Part shown: positions 24,250 to 33,671 of the stretch, piece after piece
How positions within the stretch are numbered: position 1 is the first letter of the stretch
Layout: the number at the start of each line of letters is the position of its first letter
NCBI RefSeq assembly: GCF_052119585.1
Contig: NZ_JBGQOJ010000011.1
Coordinates: 62,001-126,000, forward strand
Direction: 5' to 3'
DNA length: 64,000 nucleotides
Source: JBGQOJ01 sp052119585
GTDB taxonomy: Bacteria; Pseudomonadota; Alphaproteobacteria; Rhodobacterales; Rhodobacteraceae
Translations under genes and position numbers: made by a program
Notes under the pieces: model-generated
Database searches by the model: none
The model's input: only the letters and a program-made list of their open reading frames with translations
Told to the model about the DNA's origin: nothing

Positions 24250-24729
24250 CTAGCATTCCCGTCCCATCACCAGCACCCAGTATGGCCCGGTCGGGCTGCT
24301 TGCCACGGCCAGCCCGAATTCACTTGCCTTTCTTGCCAGCAGATTCTTGCGGTGCCCCGTCGATTTCATCCACGCGTCCATGACCACGGGCATCGTCTTT
24401 TGCCCCTGCGCCAGATTTTCAGCGCCAAAGCAGAACCTGTAGCGCACAGCCTTGACCCGCGACTTCAGGTTGGACCCGTTGGGCGCGACATGGGCGAAAA
24501 ACCCCTGTGTCGCCATCGCGCAAGCATGCCCTTCGGCGGCCTTTGTCAATTTCGCGGACACCCCCAGCGGGCGCAGGCCATTCGCCTTGCGAAGCGCATT
24601 CAACTGCGATTGTGCCTGCGCCATCGTCGCATTCGAGGTGTCCACCTTGCAGCTGGCGGCATAGGTCGGTGCGGCGCAAAACATGGCAAGTGCCAGTGCG
24701 CCCGCACCGATTATCCTGAGCAGTCTCAT
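24250..24729 (-). CDS. secreted CAP-domain (SCP/PR-1) protein
   Basis: A 159-residue protein with a Sec signal peptide (ALAMFCAAPTYAAS). The CAP domain has LNALRKANGLRPL, the histidine in GHACAMATQGFFAH, and the C-terminal WMKSTGHRKNLLA and VASSPTGPYWVLVMGREC. Bacterial CAP proteins are extracytoplasmic with unclear activities. Four cysteines after the signal may form disulfides. It converges on dtd with 12 bp between stops. Confidence 0.85.
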   Translation of the reverse strand: MRLLRIIGAGALALAMFCAAPTYAASCKVDTSNATMAQAQSQLNALRKANGLRPLGVSAKLTKAAEGHACAMATQGFFAHVAPNGSNLKSRVKAVRYRFCFGAENLAQGQKTMPVVMDAWMKSTGHRKNLLARKASEFGLAVASSPTGPYWVLVMGREC

Positions 24730-24784
24730 CCGTAATCCTTATGTTTCGTGTCCAGTGTGTAAAACAGACACTATCCGAAGAATC

Positions 24785-25357
24785 TTAACCAGACTTTTTC
24801 ACAAACTCGGTCAGAATGACGATATGTTGCCCATTCACGCGGCCTTCGATATGGGCGGCGTTGTCGGGAACAAGCGCGATCCCGCGCACAGCCGTGCCGC
24901 GCTTGGCGGTAAAACCGCCGCCCTTGACCGGAAGATCCTTGATCAGGGTCACCGTATCGCCGGCAGCCAGCAAAACACCGTTCGCATCGCGATGCTCGAC
25001 CTCTGGCAGGTCGCTGGCCGCACTTTTCTCGGCCCAAGCCAGAACCTCGGGGTCGAGATAGGCGATTTCCAGTGTGTCCCGCGCCCATGGCTCTGCGGCA
25101 AGGCGCTGCAACAGGCGGTAGGCCGTGACCTGAACGGGGGCGATCGTGCTCCATATTGCTTCGGTCAGACAGCGCCAATGCGGGTCGTCGCTGATCTCTC
25201 CGGTGACGCCTTTCAGGCAGGTGCGGCACAAAAGGATCGCCGTGTCTGCCGAACCGTCGGCATCCGGGGGCACATCACAGGCGCTGCGGGCATTTTGCAT
25301 GCCGCAAAGTTCACAGGCGCCGCCGCTGCGGCCTGTCAGATCGGATTCCAAAGACAT
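24785..25357 (-). CDS. PhnA/YjdM-type zinc-ribbon protein
   Basis: A 190-residue protein. An N-terminal zinc-ribbon-like region has two CxxC pairs (CELCGM and LLCRTC). The C-terminal PhnA domain contains DSNG-like DANGVLLAAGDTVTLIKDLP and VKGGGFTAKRGTAVRGI. Despite its historical name the family does not hydrolyse phosphonoacetate, and its role is unknown. The start was chosen at MSLESDL after GAAAGGG; a longer frame begins 13 codons earlier without a ribosome-binding site. Confidence 0.8.
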   Translation of the reverse strand: MSLESDLTGRSGGACELCGMQNARSACDVPPDADGSADTAILLCRTCLKGVTGEISDDPHWRCLTEAIWSTIAPVQVTAYRLLQRLAAEPWARDTLEIAYLDPEVLAWAEKSAASDLPEVEHRDANGVLLAAGDTVTLIKDLPVKGGGFTAKRGTAVRGIALVPDNAAHIEGRVNGQHIVILTEFVKKSG

Positions 25358-25603
25358 TACATACCCTTTCAAAGGCTCGGATCGGGCGCATGCCAATAAG
25401 ATGCGCAGGGGCGGACAAGGCGCCTATAATTCAGGCAAATTTTCCAACACGCGCTCATTACACGAACATAGCTGGCAAAACAATCGGCGAAGCCCGCTAG
25501 GGTGACCGGACCTGCGCAATGCACCGGTCCCGCCAATAAACGATGGTGGACACCGGCGATCTGTGAGACAAAATCAACAGCAACCCTTTAGCGATCGGTG
25601 CCT

Positions 25604-28600
25604 ATGTCCGTCCTTGCAAGCATTTACCACCTTACCCACTACAAATATGACCGCCCCGTCACGCTGGGCCCCCAGATCGTGCGATTGCGGCCCGCGCCGC
25701 ACAGTCGCACGCGGGTCGTGTCGCATTCGGTCAAGGTCAGCCCGTCCGACCACTTTGTGAATTACCAGCAGGACCCCTACGGCAACTGGCTTGCGCGCTA
25801 TGTGTTCCCGAACCCCGTGACAGAGTTCAAGATCGAGGTGGATGTTGTTGCCGATATGACGGTCTACAACCCCTTCGACTTTTTCGTCGAGGAAAGCGCG
25901 CAGCAGTGGCCGTTCACCTACCCCGAGGACATCGACCCCGATCTGGTGATCTACAAAACGCCCGAACCCGTTGGCCCGCATCTGGCCGGGTATCTGGCAA
26001 AGATCCCGCGCACCCCGACCGGCACTGTGGATTTCGTGGTCGGGCTGAATGCCAAGCTGTCCGCCGACATCGGCTATGTCATCCGCATGGAACCCGGTGT
26101 GCAAACCCCCGAGGAAACCTTTGGAACCGGCTGTGGATCGTGCCGCGACACAAGCTGGCTGCTGGTGCAGATCCTGCGCAATCTGGGCTTTGCCGCGCGG
26201 TTCGTATCGGGCTATCTGATCCAGTTGAAACCCGATCTGGTGGCCATCGACGGCCCCGCCGGGGCAACGCATGACTTCACCGATCTGCACGCCTGGTGCG
26301 AGGTTTACCTGCCCGGCGCCGGTTGGATCGGGCTTGACCCCACCTCTGGCCTGTTGACCGGAGAAAGCCATATTCCCGTGGCCGCCACCCCACATTACTG
26401 CACGGCCGCGCCGATTTCGGGCATGGCCAGCTACGCCGAGGTCAGCTTTGACTTTGACATGCAGGTCACCCGCATGGCCGAGCATCCGCGCATCACCAAA
26501 CCGTTCTCGGATGCGTCATGGGATGCGCTGAACGCCCTTGGGCACAAGGTCGATCAGGCCCTTGCCGAGGGCGACGTGCGCCTGACAATGGGCGGAGAGC
26601 CGACATTCGTGTCGATCGACGACTTCGAGGCGGGCGAGTGGAACACCGACGCCGTCGGCCCGACCAAACGCGTCTTTGCCGACCAGATGATCCGCCGTCT
26701 GCGCGACCGCTTCGCGCCCGGCGGGTTCCTGCATTACGGTCAGGGCAAGTGGTATCCGGGGGAAACCCTGCCGCGCTGGACCTTTTCGCTGTATTGGCGG
26801 GGCGACGGCAAACCGGTCTGGTCCAACCCTGATCTGATCGCGACAGAAGGTGCTGACGGCAATGTCACCCCCGAAAACGCGAACACGCTGTTGGGGTCGA
26901 TCGCCGAAGAACTGGGCGTGCCTGCGGAAAACGTTGTGCCCGCCTATGAAGACCCCGCCGAATGGATCCTGAAAGAGGGCAACCTGCCCGAAAACGTCAC
27001 CCCGCAGAATTCCGAACTGAAAGACCCCGAAGAACGCCACCGAATCGCGCGGGTCTTCGGGCGCGGCCTGACCGAACCGTCGGGCTTTGTGCTGCCGGTG
27101 CAGCGCTGGCAGTCCCGCGCGGCGGGCCATGGCTGGAAATCCGAGAAATGGAACCTGCGGCGCGGCAACCTTTATCTTGTGCCGGGGGACAGCCCCGTGG
27201 GCTACCGCCTGCCTTTGGGGTCGCTGCCGCATGTCGGCGCGTCCGATTACCCCTATATCAACCCCGCCGACCCCTTCGACGAACGCGGTGCCCTGCCCGA
27301 TTTCGCCCGACCCGAACCGCTGGCCCAGCATACGCAGGACCGTGCCAGCTTTACCGCGTCGGAACCGGTGCAGGACCGGATCGAGCAAAAGATCAGCGAT
27401 CTGGGCGGCGCGGTGCGCACCGCGATTTCGGTCGAACCCCGCGACGGGCGGTTGTGCATCTTCATGCCGCCGGTGGAAAAGGTCGAAGACTATCTTGAAC
27501 TGGTCGCCGCCGCAGAGGCCGCCGCGAAAAAGCTGGGGATGCCGGTCCATATCGAGGGCTACGGCCCCCCGAACGACCCACGCCTGAACGTGATCCGCGT
27601 GGCGCCCGACCCCGGCGTGATCGAGGTGAACATCCACCCCGCGTCGAACTGGCAGGATTGCGTTGCCACCACCGAGGCCGTCTATGAGGAAGCCCGCCAG
27701 ATCCGTCTGGGCGCCGACAAGTTCATGATCGACGGACGGCACACCGGAACCGGCGGCGGCAACCATGTGGTTGTCGGCGGCGCGACCGCGATCGACAGCC
27801 CGTTTCTGCGACGCCCCGATCTGCTGCGCAGCCTGATCCTGTTCTGGCAGCGCCATCCGGCGATGTCCTATCTGTTCTCGGGGATGTTTATCGGCCCGAC
27901 GTCGCAGGCCCCCCGCATCGACGAGGCGCGGCACGACAGCCTGTACGAGCTGGAAATCGCGCTGGACCAGATCCCGCATCCCGACACGGGGACGCCGCCG
28001 ATGCCATGGCTGGTGGACCGCCTGTTGCGCAACCTTCTGGTCGATGTGACCGGAAACACCCACCGCGCCGAGATCTGCATAGACAAGCTGTATTCACCCG
28101 ATGGCCCCACAGGGCGTCTGGGTCTGGTCGAATTCCGCGGCTTCGAAATGCCGCCAAACCCGCGCATGAGCCTTGCGCAGCAACTGCTGATCCGCGCCAT
28201 CATCGCACGGATGTGGAAAACGCCGATGGTCGGCAATCTGACCCGCTGGGGCACCACGTTGCAGGACCGTTTCATGCTGCCGCATTACGTCTGGGAGGAT
28301 TTCAGCGAAGTCCTGCGTGACCTGCGCCAGCACGGGTTCGACATGCAGGCCGAATGGTTCGAGGCGCAGGCGGAATTCCGGTTCCCCTTCTGCGGCGAGG
28401 TCGAATACGAGGGCGTCAAGCTGGAGCTGCGTCAGGCGCTGGAGCCCTGGCATGTGCTGGGCGAGACCGGTGCGATCGGCGGCACGGTGCGCTATACCGA
28501 CAGTTCCGTCGAACGGTTGCAGGTCAAACTGACCGGCGCGGACCCCGACCGCTATATCGTCACCTGCAACACTCGCCGCGTGCCGTTGCAAAAGACCGGC

Positions 28601-28930
28601 ACCGCAGGCGTCGCCGTTGCCGGTGTGCGTTACAAGGCGTGGCAGCCTGCGTCGTCCTTGCATCCGGCTCTGCCGGTCAACGCGCCGCTGACGTTCGACA
28701 TCTACGACACATGGACCGGAAAATCGCTGGGCGGCTGTGTCTATCACGTCGCCCATCCGGGCGGTCGCAACTACGAAACCTTCCCGGTGAACGGCAACGA
28801 GGCAGAGGCGCGCAGGCTGGCGCGGTTCGAACCTTTGGGCCATACTACCGGCCCGTTCGAGCCCGTGCCAGAGACACCGCATCCGGAATTCCCGATGACG
28901 CTGGATCTGCGGCGTGCGCCCGGCCTGTGA
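25604..28930 (+). CDS. large DUF2126 / transglutaminase-like protein
   Basis: A 1108-residue protein. Residues about 1-90 are a bacterial transglutaminase N-terminal domain. A cysteine-protease-like core follows with Cys180 in TGCGSCRDTSWLL, His229 in TDLHAWCEV and Asp245 in GLDPTSG. The remaining 800 residues are DUF2126 (GGEPTFVSIDDFE, HIEGYGPPNDPRLNVI, DGRHTGTGGGNHVVVGGA). No signal peptide is seen. It is the first gene of an operon with an ATP-grasp/alpha-E enzyme and a second transglutaminase, a set proposed from comparative genomics to make or modify a peptide-like product. A GTG two codons earlier is an alternative start. Confidence 0.88.
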   Translation: MSVLASIYHLTHYKYDRPVTLGPQIVRLRPAPHSRTRVVSHSVKVSPSDHFVNYQQDPYGNWLARYVFPNPVTEFKIEVDVVADMTVYNPFDFFVEESAQQWPFTYPEDIDPDLVIYKTPEPVGPHLAGYLAKIPRTPTGTVDFVVGLNAKLSADIGYVIRMEPGVQTPEETFGTGCGSCRDTSWLLVQILRNLGFAARFVSGYLIQLKPDLVAIDGPAGATHDFTDLHAWCEVYLPGAGWIGLDPTSGLLTGESHIPVAATPHYCTAAPISGMASYAEVSFDFDMQVTRMAEHPRITKPFSDASWDALNALGHKVDQALAEGDVRLTMGGEPTFVSIDDFEAGEWNTDAVGPTKRVFADQMIRRLRDRFAPGGFLHYGQGKWYPGETLPRWTFSLYWRGDGKPVWSNPDLIATEGADGNVTPENANTLLGSIAEELGVPAENVVPAYEDPAEWILKEGNLPENVTPQNSELKDPEERHRIARVFGRGLTEPSGFVLPVQRWQSRAAGHGWKSEKWNLRRGNLYLVPGDSPVGYRLPLGSLPHVGASDYPYINPADPFDERGALPDFARPEPLAQHTQDRASFTASEPVQDRIEQKISDLGGAVRTAISVEPRDGRLCIFMPPVEKVEDYLELVAAAEAAAKKLGMPVHIEGYGPPNDPRLNVIRVAPDPGVIEVNIHPASNWQDCVATTEAVYEEARQIRLGADKFMIDGRHTGTGGGNHVVVGGATAIDSPFLRRPDLLRSLILFWQRHPAMSYLFSGMFIGPTSQAPRIDEARHDSLYELEIALDQIPHPDTGTPPMPWLVDRLLRNLLVDVTGNTHRAEICIDKLYSPDGPTGRLGLVEFRGFEMPPNPRMSLAQQLLIRAIIARMWKTPMVGNLTRWGTTLQDRFMLPHYVWEDFSEVLRDLRQHGFDMQAEWFEAQAEFRFPFCGEVEYEGVKLELRQALEPWHVLGETGAIGGTVRYTDSSVERLQVKLTGADPDRYIVTCNTRRVPLQKTGTAGVAVAGVRYKAWQPASSLHPALPVNAPLTFDIYDTWTGKSLGGCVYHVAHPGGRNYETFPVNGNEAEARRLARFEPLGHTTGPFEPVPETPHPEFPMTLDLRRAPGL

Positions 28931-31326
28931 TGCAGGATCGGGCGCGTCCCGGCACGGTGCCCCGCCTGCTGGCGGCGTATCGCACCCTTGACGGTGTGCC
29001 GGACGAGCTTGTGGATTCTGCGGGGAATATGCGCCCCGCATGGGCCGGGTTGATCAACCACCTGTCCGCGCGGGATCCCGAAGCCATCCTGCGCGACTTC
29101 GGGCGGGGCGACCAGTATCTGCGCGACGCGGGTGTGTTCTTTCGCAAATACGGCGACAAGAACATCGCCACCCGCGACTGGCCCCTTAGCCCGCTGCCGA
29201 TCATCCTGCCCGACACCGAATGGCAGCAGATCGCCGAAGGCCTGACCCAGCGCGCCGATCTGCTGGAGATGGTCGCCGCCGATCTTTACGGCCCCAATCG
29301 GCTGGTGGCCGAGGGGCACCTGCCCGCCAAGGTCATCGCGGAAAACCCGCAATGGCTGCGGCCTATGGTGGGGGTGACGCCGCAATCGGGCAAGTTTCTG
29401 CACTTTATCGCGTTCGAAATCGGGCGCGGTCCTGACGGGCGTTGGTGGGTGCTGGGCGACCGGACAGAGGCACCGTCGGGCGCGGGGTTCGCGCTGGAAA
29501 ACCGTGTGGCAAGCACGCGCATCTTTCGCGACCTTTATCGCGGGGCCAATGTTCACCGGCTTGCCGGGTTCTTCAAATCCCTGCGCAAGGCGCTGCACGG
29601 GCTGCACACCGATCCCACCAGTGAACTGGGCATCCTGACGCCGGGCCCCTTGACCGACACCTATTACGAACAGGCCTATATCGCGCGATACCTTGGCCTG
29701 ACCCTGATGGAAGGCGAGGATCTGACCGTCGAGGACGGCAAGCTGAAGCTGCGCACCGTCTCGGGTCTTGCGCCTGTGGATGTGCTTTGGCGGCGGATGG
29801 ACGCGATCTGGTCCGATCCGCTGGAACTGGAGGAACAATCGCAACTGGGCACCCCCGGCCTGATGTCGGCAATCCGGCAGGGCAATGTCACCATGGTCAA
29901 TGCCTTGGGCGTTGGCGTGCTGGAAATGCAGGCGATGATGGCCTTTCTGCCGCTCATCAGCCGCGCGCTGACCGGCGAGGCGCTGAAAATCCCCAATATC
30001 GCGACATGGTGGTGCGGTCAGGCCAAAGAGTTGGCTCATGTCCGCGCCAATGCCGCCAGAATGATGGTGGGGCCGGCGCTATCGACACGCCTGCCGTTTG
30101 AATCCGACGGGGCCTATGCCCTTGGCGGCAAAACCCACGGAACGGGCGGGCTGAGCGTGGATGACTGGCTGGCCCGTGACGGGGCATCGCTGGTCGGGCA
30201 GGAACTGGTGACGCTGTCGACAACGCCGGTCTATGAGAACGGCGCCCTTGTGCCGCGCCCCATGTCGATCCGCGTGTTTCTGGCCCGCACGGCTACGGGC
30301 TGGACCGTGATGTCGGGCGGGTTCGCCCGTATCGGCACCTCGCATGACACCAGCGCCATCGCCATGCGGAACGGCAGCTCTGTCGCGGATGTCTGGGTTG
30401 TCAGCGATCAGCGGGTCAATGATGCGTCGATGCTGGACGACCCGCAGAAACCCTTTGTCCGCGCGCCGTCGATCCGGCTGCCCAGCCGCGCCGCCGACAA
30501 CCTGTTCTGGCTTGGCCGTTACATCGAGCGCACCGAGGGCCTTTTGCGCCTGACCCGCGCCTATAATGCGCGGCTGGACGAGGCGTTGAGCGACGACACC
30601 GCCCTTTTGGTTGCCATGCGCGCCTGCCTGCGGGACAACGGCGTCGATCCGGCAGACCCGATCCCCGACGGGCTGCGCAAGACAATGGCGGCCGCCGTGA
30701 ACAGCGCCAGCCAGATCCGCGACCGGTTTTCTGTCGATGGCTGGGCCGCACTGCAGGATCTGGACAAGACAATGGGCGCGATGGTGCAAACCGCCACCAC
30801 CGGCAATGATGCGGCCCTTGCCATGGGGGTTCTGCTGCGCAAGATCACCGGATTTTCCGGCCTCGTCCATGAAAACATGTATCATGCAAAAGGCTGGCGG
30901 TTTCTTGGTATTGGCCGCGCATTGGAACGGGCCGCCAACCTTGCCGACATCCTTGTGCGGTTTGGCGACCCTCTGGCGCCCGATGGCGCGCTTGATCTTG
31001 CGGTCGAGCTTGGCGATATCTCGATGACCCACCGCCAGCGCTATGGCGTCACGACCCAACGCGACAGCGTCGTGGACCTGCTGGGCCTTGATGCCAGAAA
31101 CCCGCGGTCGGTTCTTTACAACCTGACCGAAATTCTGGCGCAGGCGGAACGACTGGGCGCGGGCGACGACCTTGGCCAGCTTAGCGATTTCGGGCGCAAG
31201 GTGCTTGCCGTGCAATCCTTTGTCACGCTTCAGGCACCCCAAACGATGGACAGTTCTGCATTGCGCGCGGTGCGGGCCGATATTCTGGGCCTGTCGGACG
31301 CGCTGACACTGGCATACCTGCAATAA
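28930..31326 (+). CDS. circularly permuted ATP-grasp fused to alpha-E domain
   Basis: A 798-residue fusion. Residues about 20-480 are a type 2 circularly permuted ATP-grasp domain (YGPNRLVAEGHLPAKVI, LGDRTEAPSGAGFALENR, LGILTPGP). Residues about 515-795 are the all-helical alpha-E domain (PSRAADNLFWLGRYIERTEG, DLLGLDARNPRSVLYNL). In other bacteria the two parts are often separate genes. ATP-grasp enzymes of this class are thought to form amide bonds. The ATG overlaps the preceding stop by 1 bp (TGATG), and a transglutaminase gene follows 12 bp later. Confidence 0.9.
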   Translation: MQDRARPGTVPRLLAAYRTLDGVPDELVDSAGNMRPAWAGLINHLSARDPEAILRDFGRGDQYLRDAGVFFRKYGDKNIATRDWPLSPLPIILPDTEWQQIAEGLTQRADLLEMVAADLYGPNRLVAEGHLPAKVIAENPQWLRPMVGVTPQSGKFLHFIAFEIGRGPDGRWWVLGDRTEAPSGAGFALENRVASTRIFRDLYRGANVHRLAGFFKSLRKALHGLHTDPTSELGILTPGPLTDTYYEQAYIARYLGLTLMEGEDLTVEDGKLKLRTVSGLAPVDVLWRRMDAIWSDPLELEEQSQLGTPGLMSAIRQGNVTMVNALGVGVLEMQAMMAFLPLISRALTGEALKIPNIATWWCGQAKELAHVRANAARMMVGPALSTRLPFESDGAYALGGKTHGTGGLSVDDWLARDGASLVGQELVTLSTTPVYENGALVPRPMSIRVFLARTATGWTVMSGGFARIGTSHDTSAIAMRNGSSVADVWVVSDQRVNDASMLDDPQKPFVRAPSIRLPSRAADNLFWLGRYIERTEGLLRLTRAYNARLDEALSDDTALLVAMRACLRDNGVDPADPIPDGLRKTMAAAVNSASQIRDRFSVDGWAALQDLDKTMGAMVQTATTGNDAALAMGVLLRKITGFSGLVHENMYHAKGWRFLGIGRALERAANLADILVRFGDPLAPDGALDLAVELGDISMTHRQRYGVTTQRDSVVDLLGLDARNPRSVLYNLTEILAQAERLGAGDDLGQLSDFGRKVLAVQSFVTLQAPQTMDSSALRAVRADILGLSDALTLAYLQ

Positions 31327-31338
31327 AGGAGCGGTGCG

Positions 31339-32223
31339 ATGATCTATGATACCATTCTGCGCATCAGCTATGTCTACGCCGGCGTGGCCAGCGGCGGGCG
31401 TCACCTTGCACGGTTGCTGCCGCTTGATCTTCCTGCGGAACAACGCCTTGTCCTGGGTCACCTGAACATTTCGCCCGAACCGTCAGAGCGCCTGGACCGA
31501 ACCGATTTCTTCGGCAACAACGCGGTGGAATTCGCGTTTCGCACGCCGCACAAAGACATCGTTCTGAACCTGCATGCCCGCGTTGACCGGCTGGCAACGG
31601 GGGCCCTGCCCACGCAGTCCTGCCGCCTGCGCGATCTGGCCACCGACACTGCCGCCTGCCGCGATCTTGGCCCCGATGCCCCTGTGCATTACCTTGCACC
31701 TTCGGCGCGGGTGCCCCTGCTGGACGAAACGACCGCTTATGCCCGCGCACAGCTTGCCCCCGACATGACAACGCTGGACGCGGTTCTGGCCGTCGGCACG
31801 GCGCTGCACCGCGACATGCGCTTTGATCCGAAGGCCACCACGGTCGAAACCCCGATGACCGAGGCCTTTGCCAACAGGCACGGCGTCTGTCAGGACTTTT
31901 CGCATGTGATGATCGCCTGCCTGCGCGGGCTTGGTATTCCGGCGGGCTATGTCAGCGGATTCCTGCGCACGCAACCGCCCCCCGGTCAGGCCCGGCTAGA
32001 GGGCGCGGACGCGATGCACGCCTGGGTGCGGGCATGGTGCGGATCAGGGGCAGGATGGGTGGAGTTCGACCCCACCAATGCCGTGACCGCAGGCCAGAAC
32101 CATATCGTCGTTGCCCGCGGACGGGACTACCACGATGTCTCTCCGGTAAAGGGAATTCTGCGCGCGGCAGGCGGCCAGCGCAGCGAACAGGCGGTAGACG
32201 TCATTCCACGCGCCGGCACCTAG
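31339..32223 (+). CDS. transglutaminase family protein
   Basis: A 294-residue protein with a bacterial transglutaminase N-terminal domain (residues 1-125) and a transglutaminase core with the Cys-His-Asp triad: Cys184 in RHGVCQDFSHV, His227 in DAMHAWVRAW and Asp244 in VEFDPTNA. It may act as a peptidase or amide-forming enzyme on the product of the ATP-grasp protein. AAAGGAGCGG precedes the ATG. It is the last gene of the operon and is followed by tRNA-Phe on the other strand. Confidence 0.88.
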   Translation: MIYDTILRISYVYAGVASGGRHLARLLPLDLPAEQRLVLGHLNISPEPSERLDRTDFFGNNAVEFAFRTPHKDIVLNLHARVDRLATGALPTQSCRLRDLATDTAACRDLGPDAPVHYLAPSARVPLLDETTAYARAQLAPDMTTLDAVLAVGTALHRDMRFDPKATTVETPMTEAFANRHGVCQDFSHVMIACLRGLGIPAGYVSGFLRTQPPPGQARLEGADAMHAWVRAWCGSGAGWVEFDPTNAVTAGQNHIVVARGRDYHDVSPVKGILRAAGGQRSEQAVDVIPRAGT

Positions 32224-32257
32224 TGCGACGCGAGATGCGACATTCTGTAAAGTAAAA

Positions 32258-32332
32258 TGGTGCCCAGGGGCGGATTTGAACCACCGACACGAGGATTTTC
32301 AATCCACTGCTCTACCCCTGAGCTACCCGGGC
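32258..32332 (-). tRNA. tRNA-Phe(GAA)
   Basis: 75 nt including an encoded CCA. The acceptor stem is GCCCGGG/CCTGGGC with one G-T pair. The D-arm region reads TAGCTCAGGGGTAGAGC, the anticodon loop is TTGAAAA with anticodon GAA, and the T-arm loop is TTCAAAT. Confidence 0.96.
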
Positions 32333-32409
32333 ACGGGAGAACGATACTCGTTCAGGGTGCGCGTGTTTTAGGCGGTGATGGCGGGGCTGTCCAGAGGCAT
32401 TTGCAGATT

Positions 32410-32436
32410 TTCACCGGCTTTTTATCCGCCGGTGAA
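32410..32436 (-). terminator. long-armed hairpin after yacG
   Basis: Perfect 9-bp arms TTCACCGGC/GCCGGTGAA around a 9-nt loop, 10 bp beyond the yacG stop. It lacks a T-tract, so termination there may be weak, allowing read-through into tRNA-Phe, or it may protect the 3' end. Confidence 0.35.
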
Positions 32437-32445
32437 TCAAGGGGT

Positions 32446-32628
32446 TCAGTGGGGTTTCTGAGGGACGTTCTGCATGGCCTGTTCGGCCTCCTCGACATCC
32501 TCGGGGCTGTCCGCAGGGATGGCATAAGATCCGGTCAGCCATTTACCCAAATCAATATCCGCACAGCGTTTCGAACAGAAAGGCCGGTATTTCGGATCTG
32601 TATCCTTGGCGCAGATCGGGCAGGTCAT
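32446..32628 (-). CDS. yacG: DNA gyrase inhibitor / zinc-binding protein YacG
   Basis: A 60-residue protein with the YacG zinc knuckle: MTCPICAKD (Cys3, Cys6) and RPFCSKRCADIDLGKWL (Cys18, Cys22). In E. coli YacG binds GyrB and blocks DNA binding by gyrase. The C-terminal acidic part (DSPEDVEEAEQAM) is typical of alphaproteobacterial forms. It overlaps the RNase E/G gene by 4 bp and closes a long minus-strand operon. Confidence 0.92.
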   Translation of the reverse strand: MTCPICAKDTDPKYRPFCSKRCADIDLGKWLTGSYAIPADSPEDVEEAEQAMQNVPQKPH

Positions 32629-33671
32629 AGGGGCAGAATATCCGTCAGGGGCAGGCGTTCGCGTTTGCGTTGCAGCTCAAAATGCCCGATCGGAGTCCAG
32701 CCGACAAGGGCTGTCTCTATCGGGTCGTTGCGGAACGTGCCGCGCAGGGATTGTTCCAGCTGTTTGCGGTCATTCTTGGTCATCGGTGCGAAATCCACCG
32801 TCACCTGACCGCCAAGACCGCGCAGCCGAAGCTGACGTGGCAATTCGCGCGAGGCGGCAAGATTGGCCTTCAACCCGGCGGCAGGCGAAGTGTCGCCGCC
32901 GGTGTTCACGTCAACCGCCACAAGCGCGCGGGTCGGTTCGACATACATATAGGCACCGTTCGCCAGTTCGACACGCGGGCTGGACAGCGCGTCGATCGCG
33001 TCAAGCACACCCAGATCGGCAAAGCTTCCGGCCTTTGTGGCAATCTCTGCCGGTTTCGGGTCGGACCATTCGCGCCAGGCCAGCATAAGCGGGTCGGCCC
33101 CGTCCAGCAGCAGTTCGGCGTCCCCTTCGGCATCGGCCAGAACGGCTGCGGCCAGATCCATCATTTCGGCAATATCGGTGGCAATCTCGTCCTCGTCGCC
33201 GAACTCGCAGGACGAGCGCAGGATCAGACCGAAGGTATTGCCCTCGGGAATAACGTCATGGGCCAGCCCGAGCAGCTCCTCGCGCTTGTCCTCGTCCTTG
33301 ATCACGCGGCTGATGTTCAGACCCGGCGCATCGGGTGTGACAATCGCGTAGCGGCTTTTGAACAGCAGGCGGTCGGTGACCGGCACGGCCTTGCCGGCCT
33401 CGGAATACCCCGTGACCTGCACCAGAAGGCGCTGACCGGGTGTCAGGCCCTTGGAATTGCGCAGAAACGCGCTTTCGCCATCGGGTAGACGCAGAAAAAT
33501 CCCACCCTGCCCTTTCAGGGGGCGATCGACAATGCCGCGAAAGATAGAGCCGGGGGATGGCGCGCCATCCTCGGGGCCGTCGATCAGAAGGTCGTCCAGG
33601 CGCCCCTCGTGGATCAAGGCGGCGGCGGTGCGGCCACCGATCTGGTCTAGGGCGACAACGCGGCCTATCAT
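32625..33671 (-). CDS. ribonuclease E/G family protein, short form
   Basis: A 348-residue protein of the RNase E/G family. The catalytic-domain motif LVAVDVNTGGD (metal-binding aspartate) and VTVDFAPMTKNDRKQLEQSL are visible, with a C-terminal HFELQRKRERLP like the EMTRKR region. It is much shorter than housekeeping RNase E and RNase G of enterobacteria, and the S1 region is reduced. It follows maf with a 4-bp overlap, a conserved alphaproteobacterial pairing. The start is after GGAGATCGCCC. Confidence 0.84.
   Translation of the reverse strand: MIGRVVALDQIGGRTAAALIHEGRLDDLLIDGPEDGAPSPGSIFRGIVDRPLKGQGGIFLRLPDGESAFLRNSKGLTPGQRLLVQVTGYSEAGKAVPVTDRLLFKSRYAIVTPDAPGLNISRVIKDEDKREELLGLAHDVIPEGNTFGLILRSSCEFGDEDEIATDIAEMMDLAAAVLADAEGDAELLLDGADPLMLAWREWSDPKPAEIATKAGSFADLGVLDAIDALSSPRVELANGAYMYVEPTRALVAVDVNTGGDTSPAAGLKANLAASRELPRQLRLRGLGGQVTVDFAPMTKNDRKQLEQSLRGTFRNDPIETALVGWTPIGHFELQRKRERLPLTDILPL

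Noticed and set aside
26516..28063. 515-codon open frame on the minus strand
   Set aside because: Antisense to the large transglutaminase-like gene; no recognisable domains and no ribosome-binding site.
32258..32332. tRNA-Phe as an integration site for a mobile island
   Set aside because: No integrase or partial duplicate of the tRNA end was seen nearby; flanking genes are core genes.
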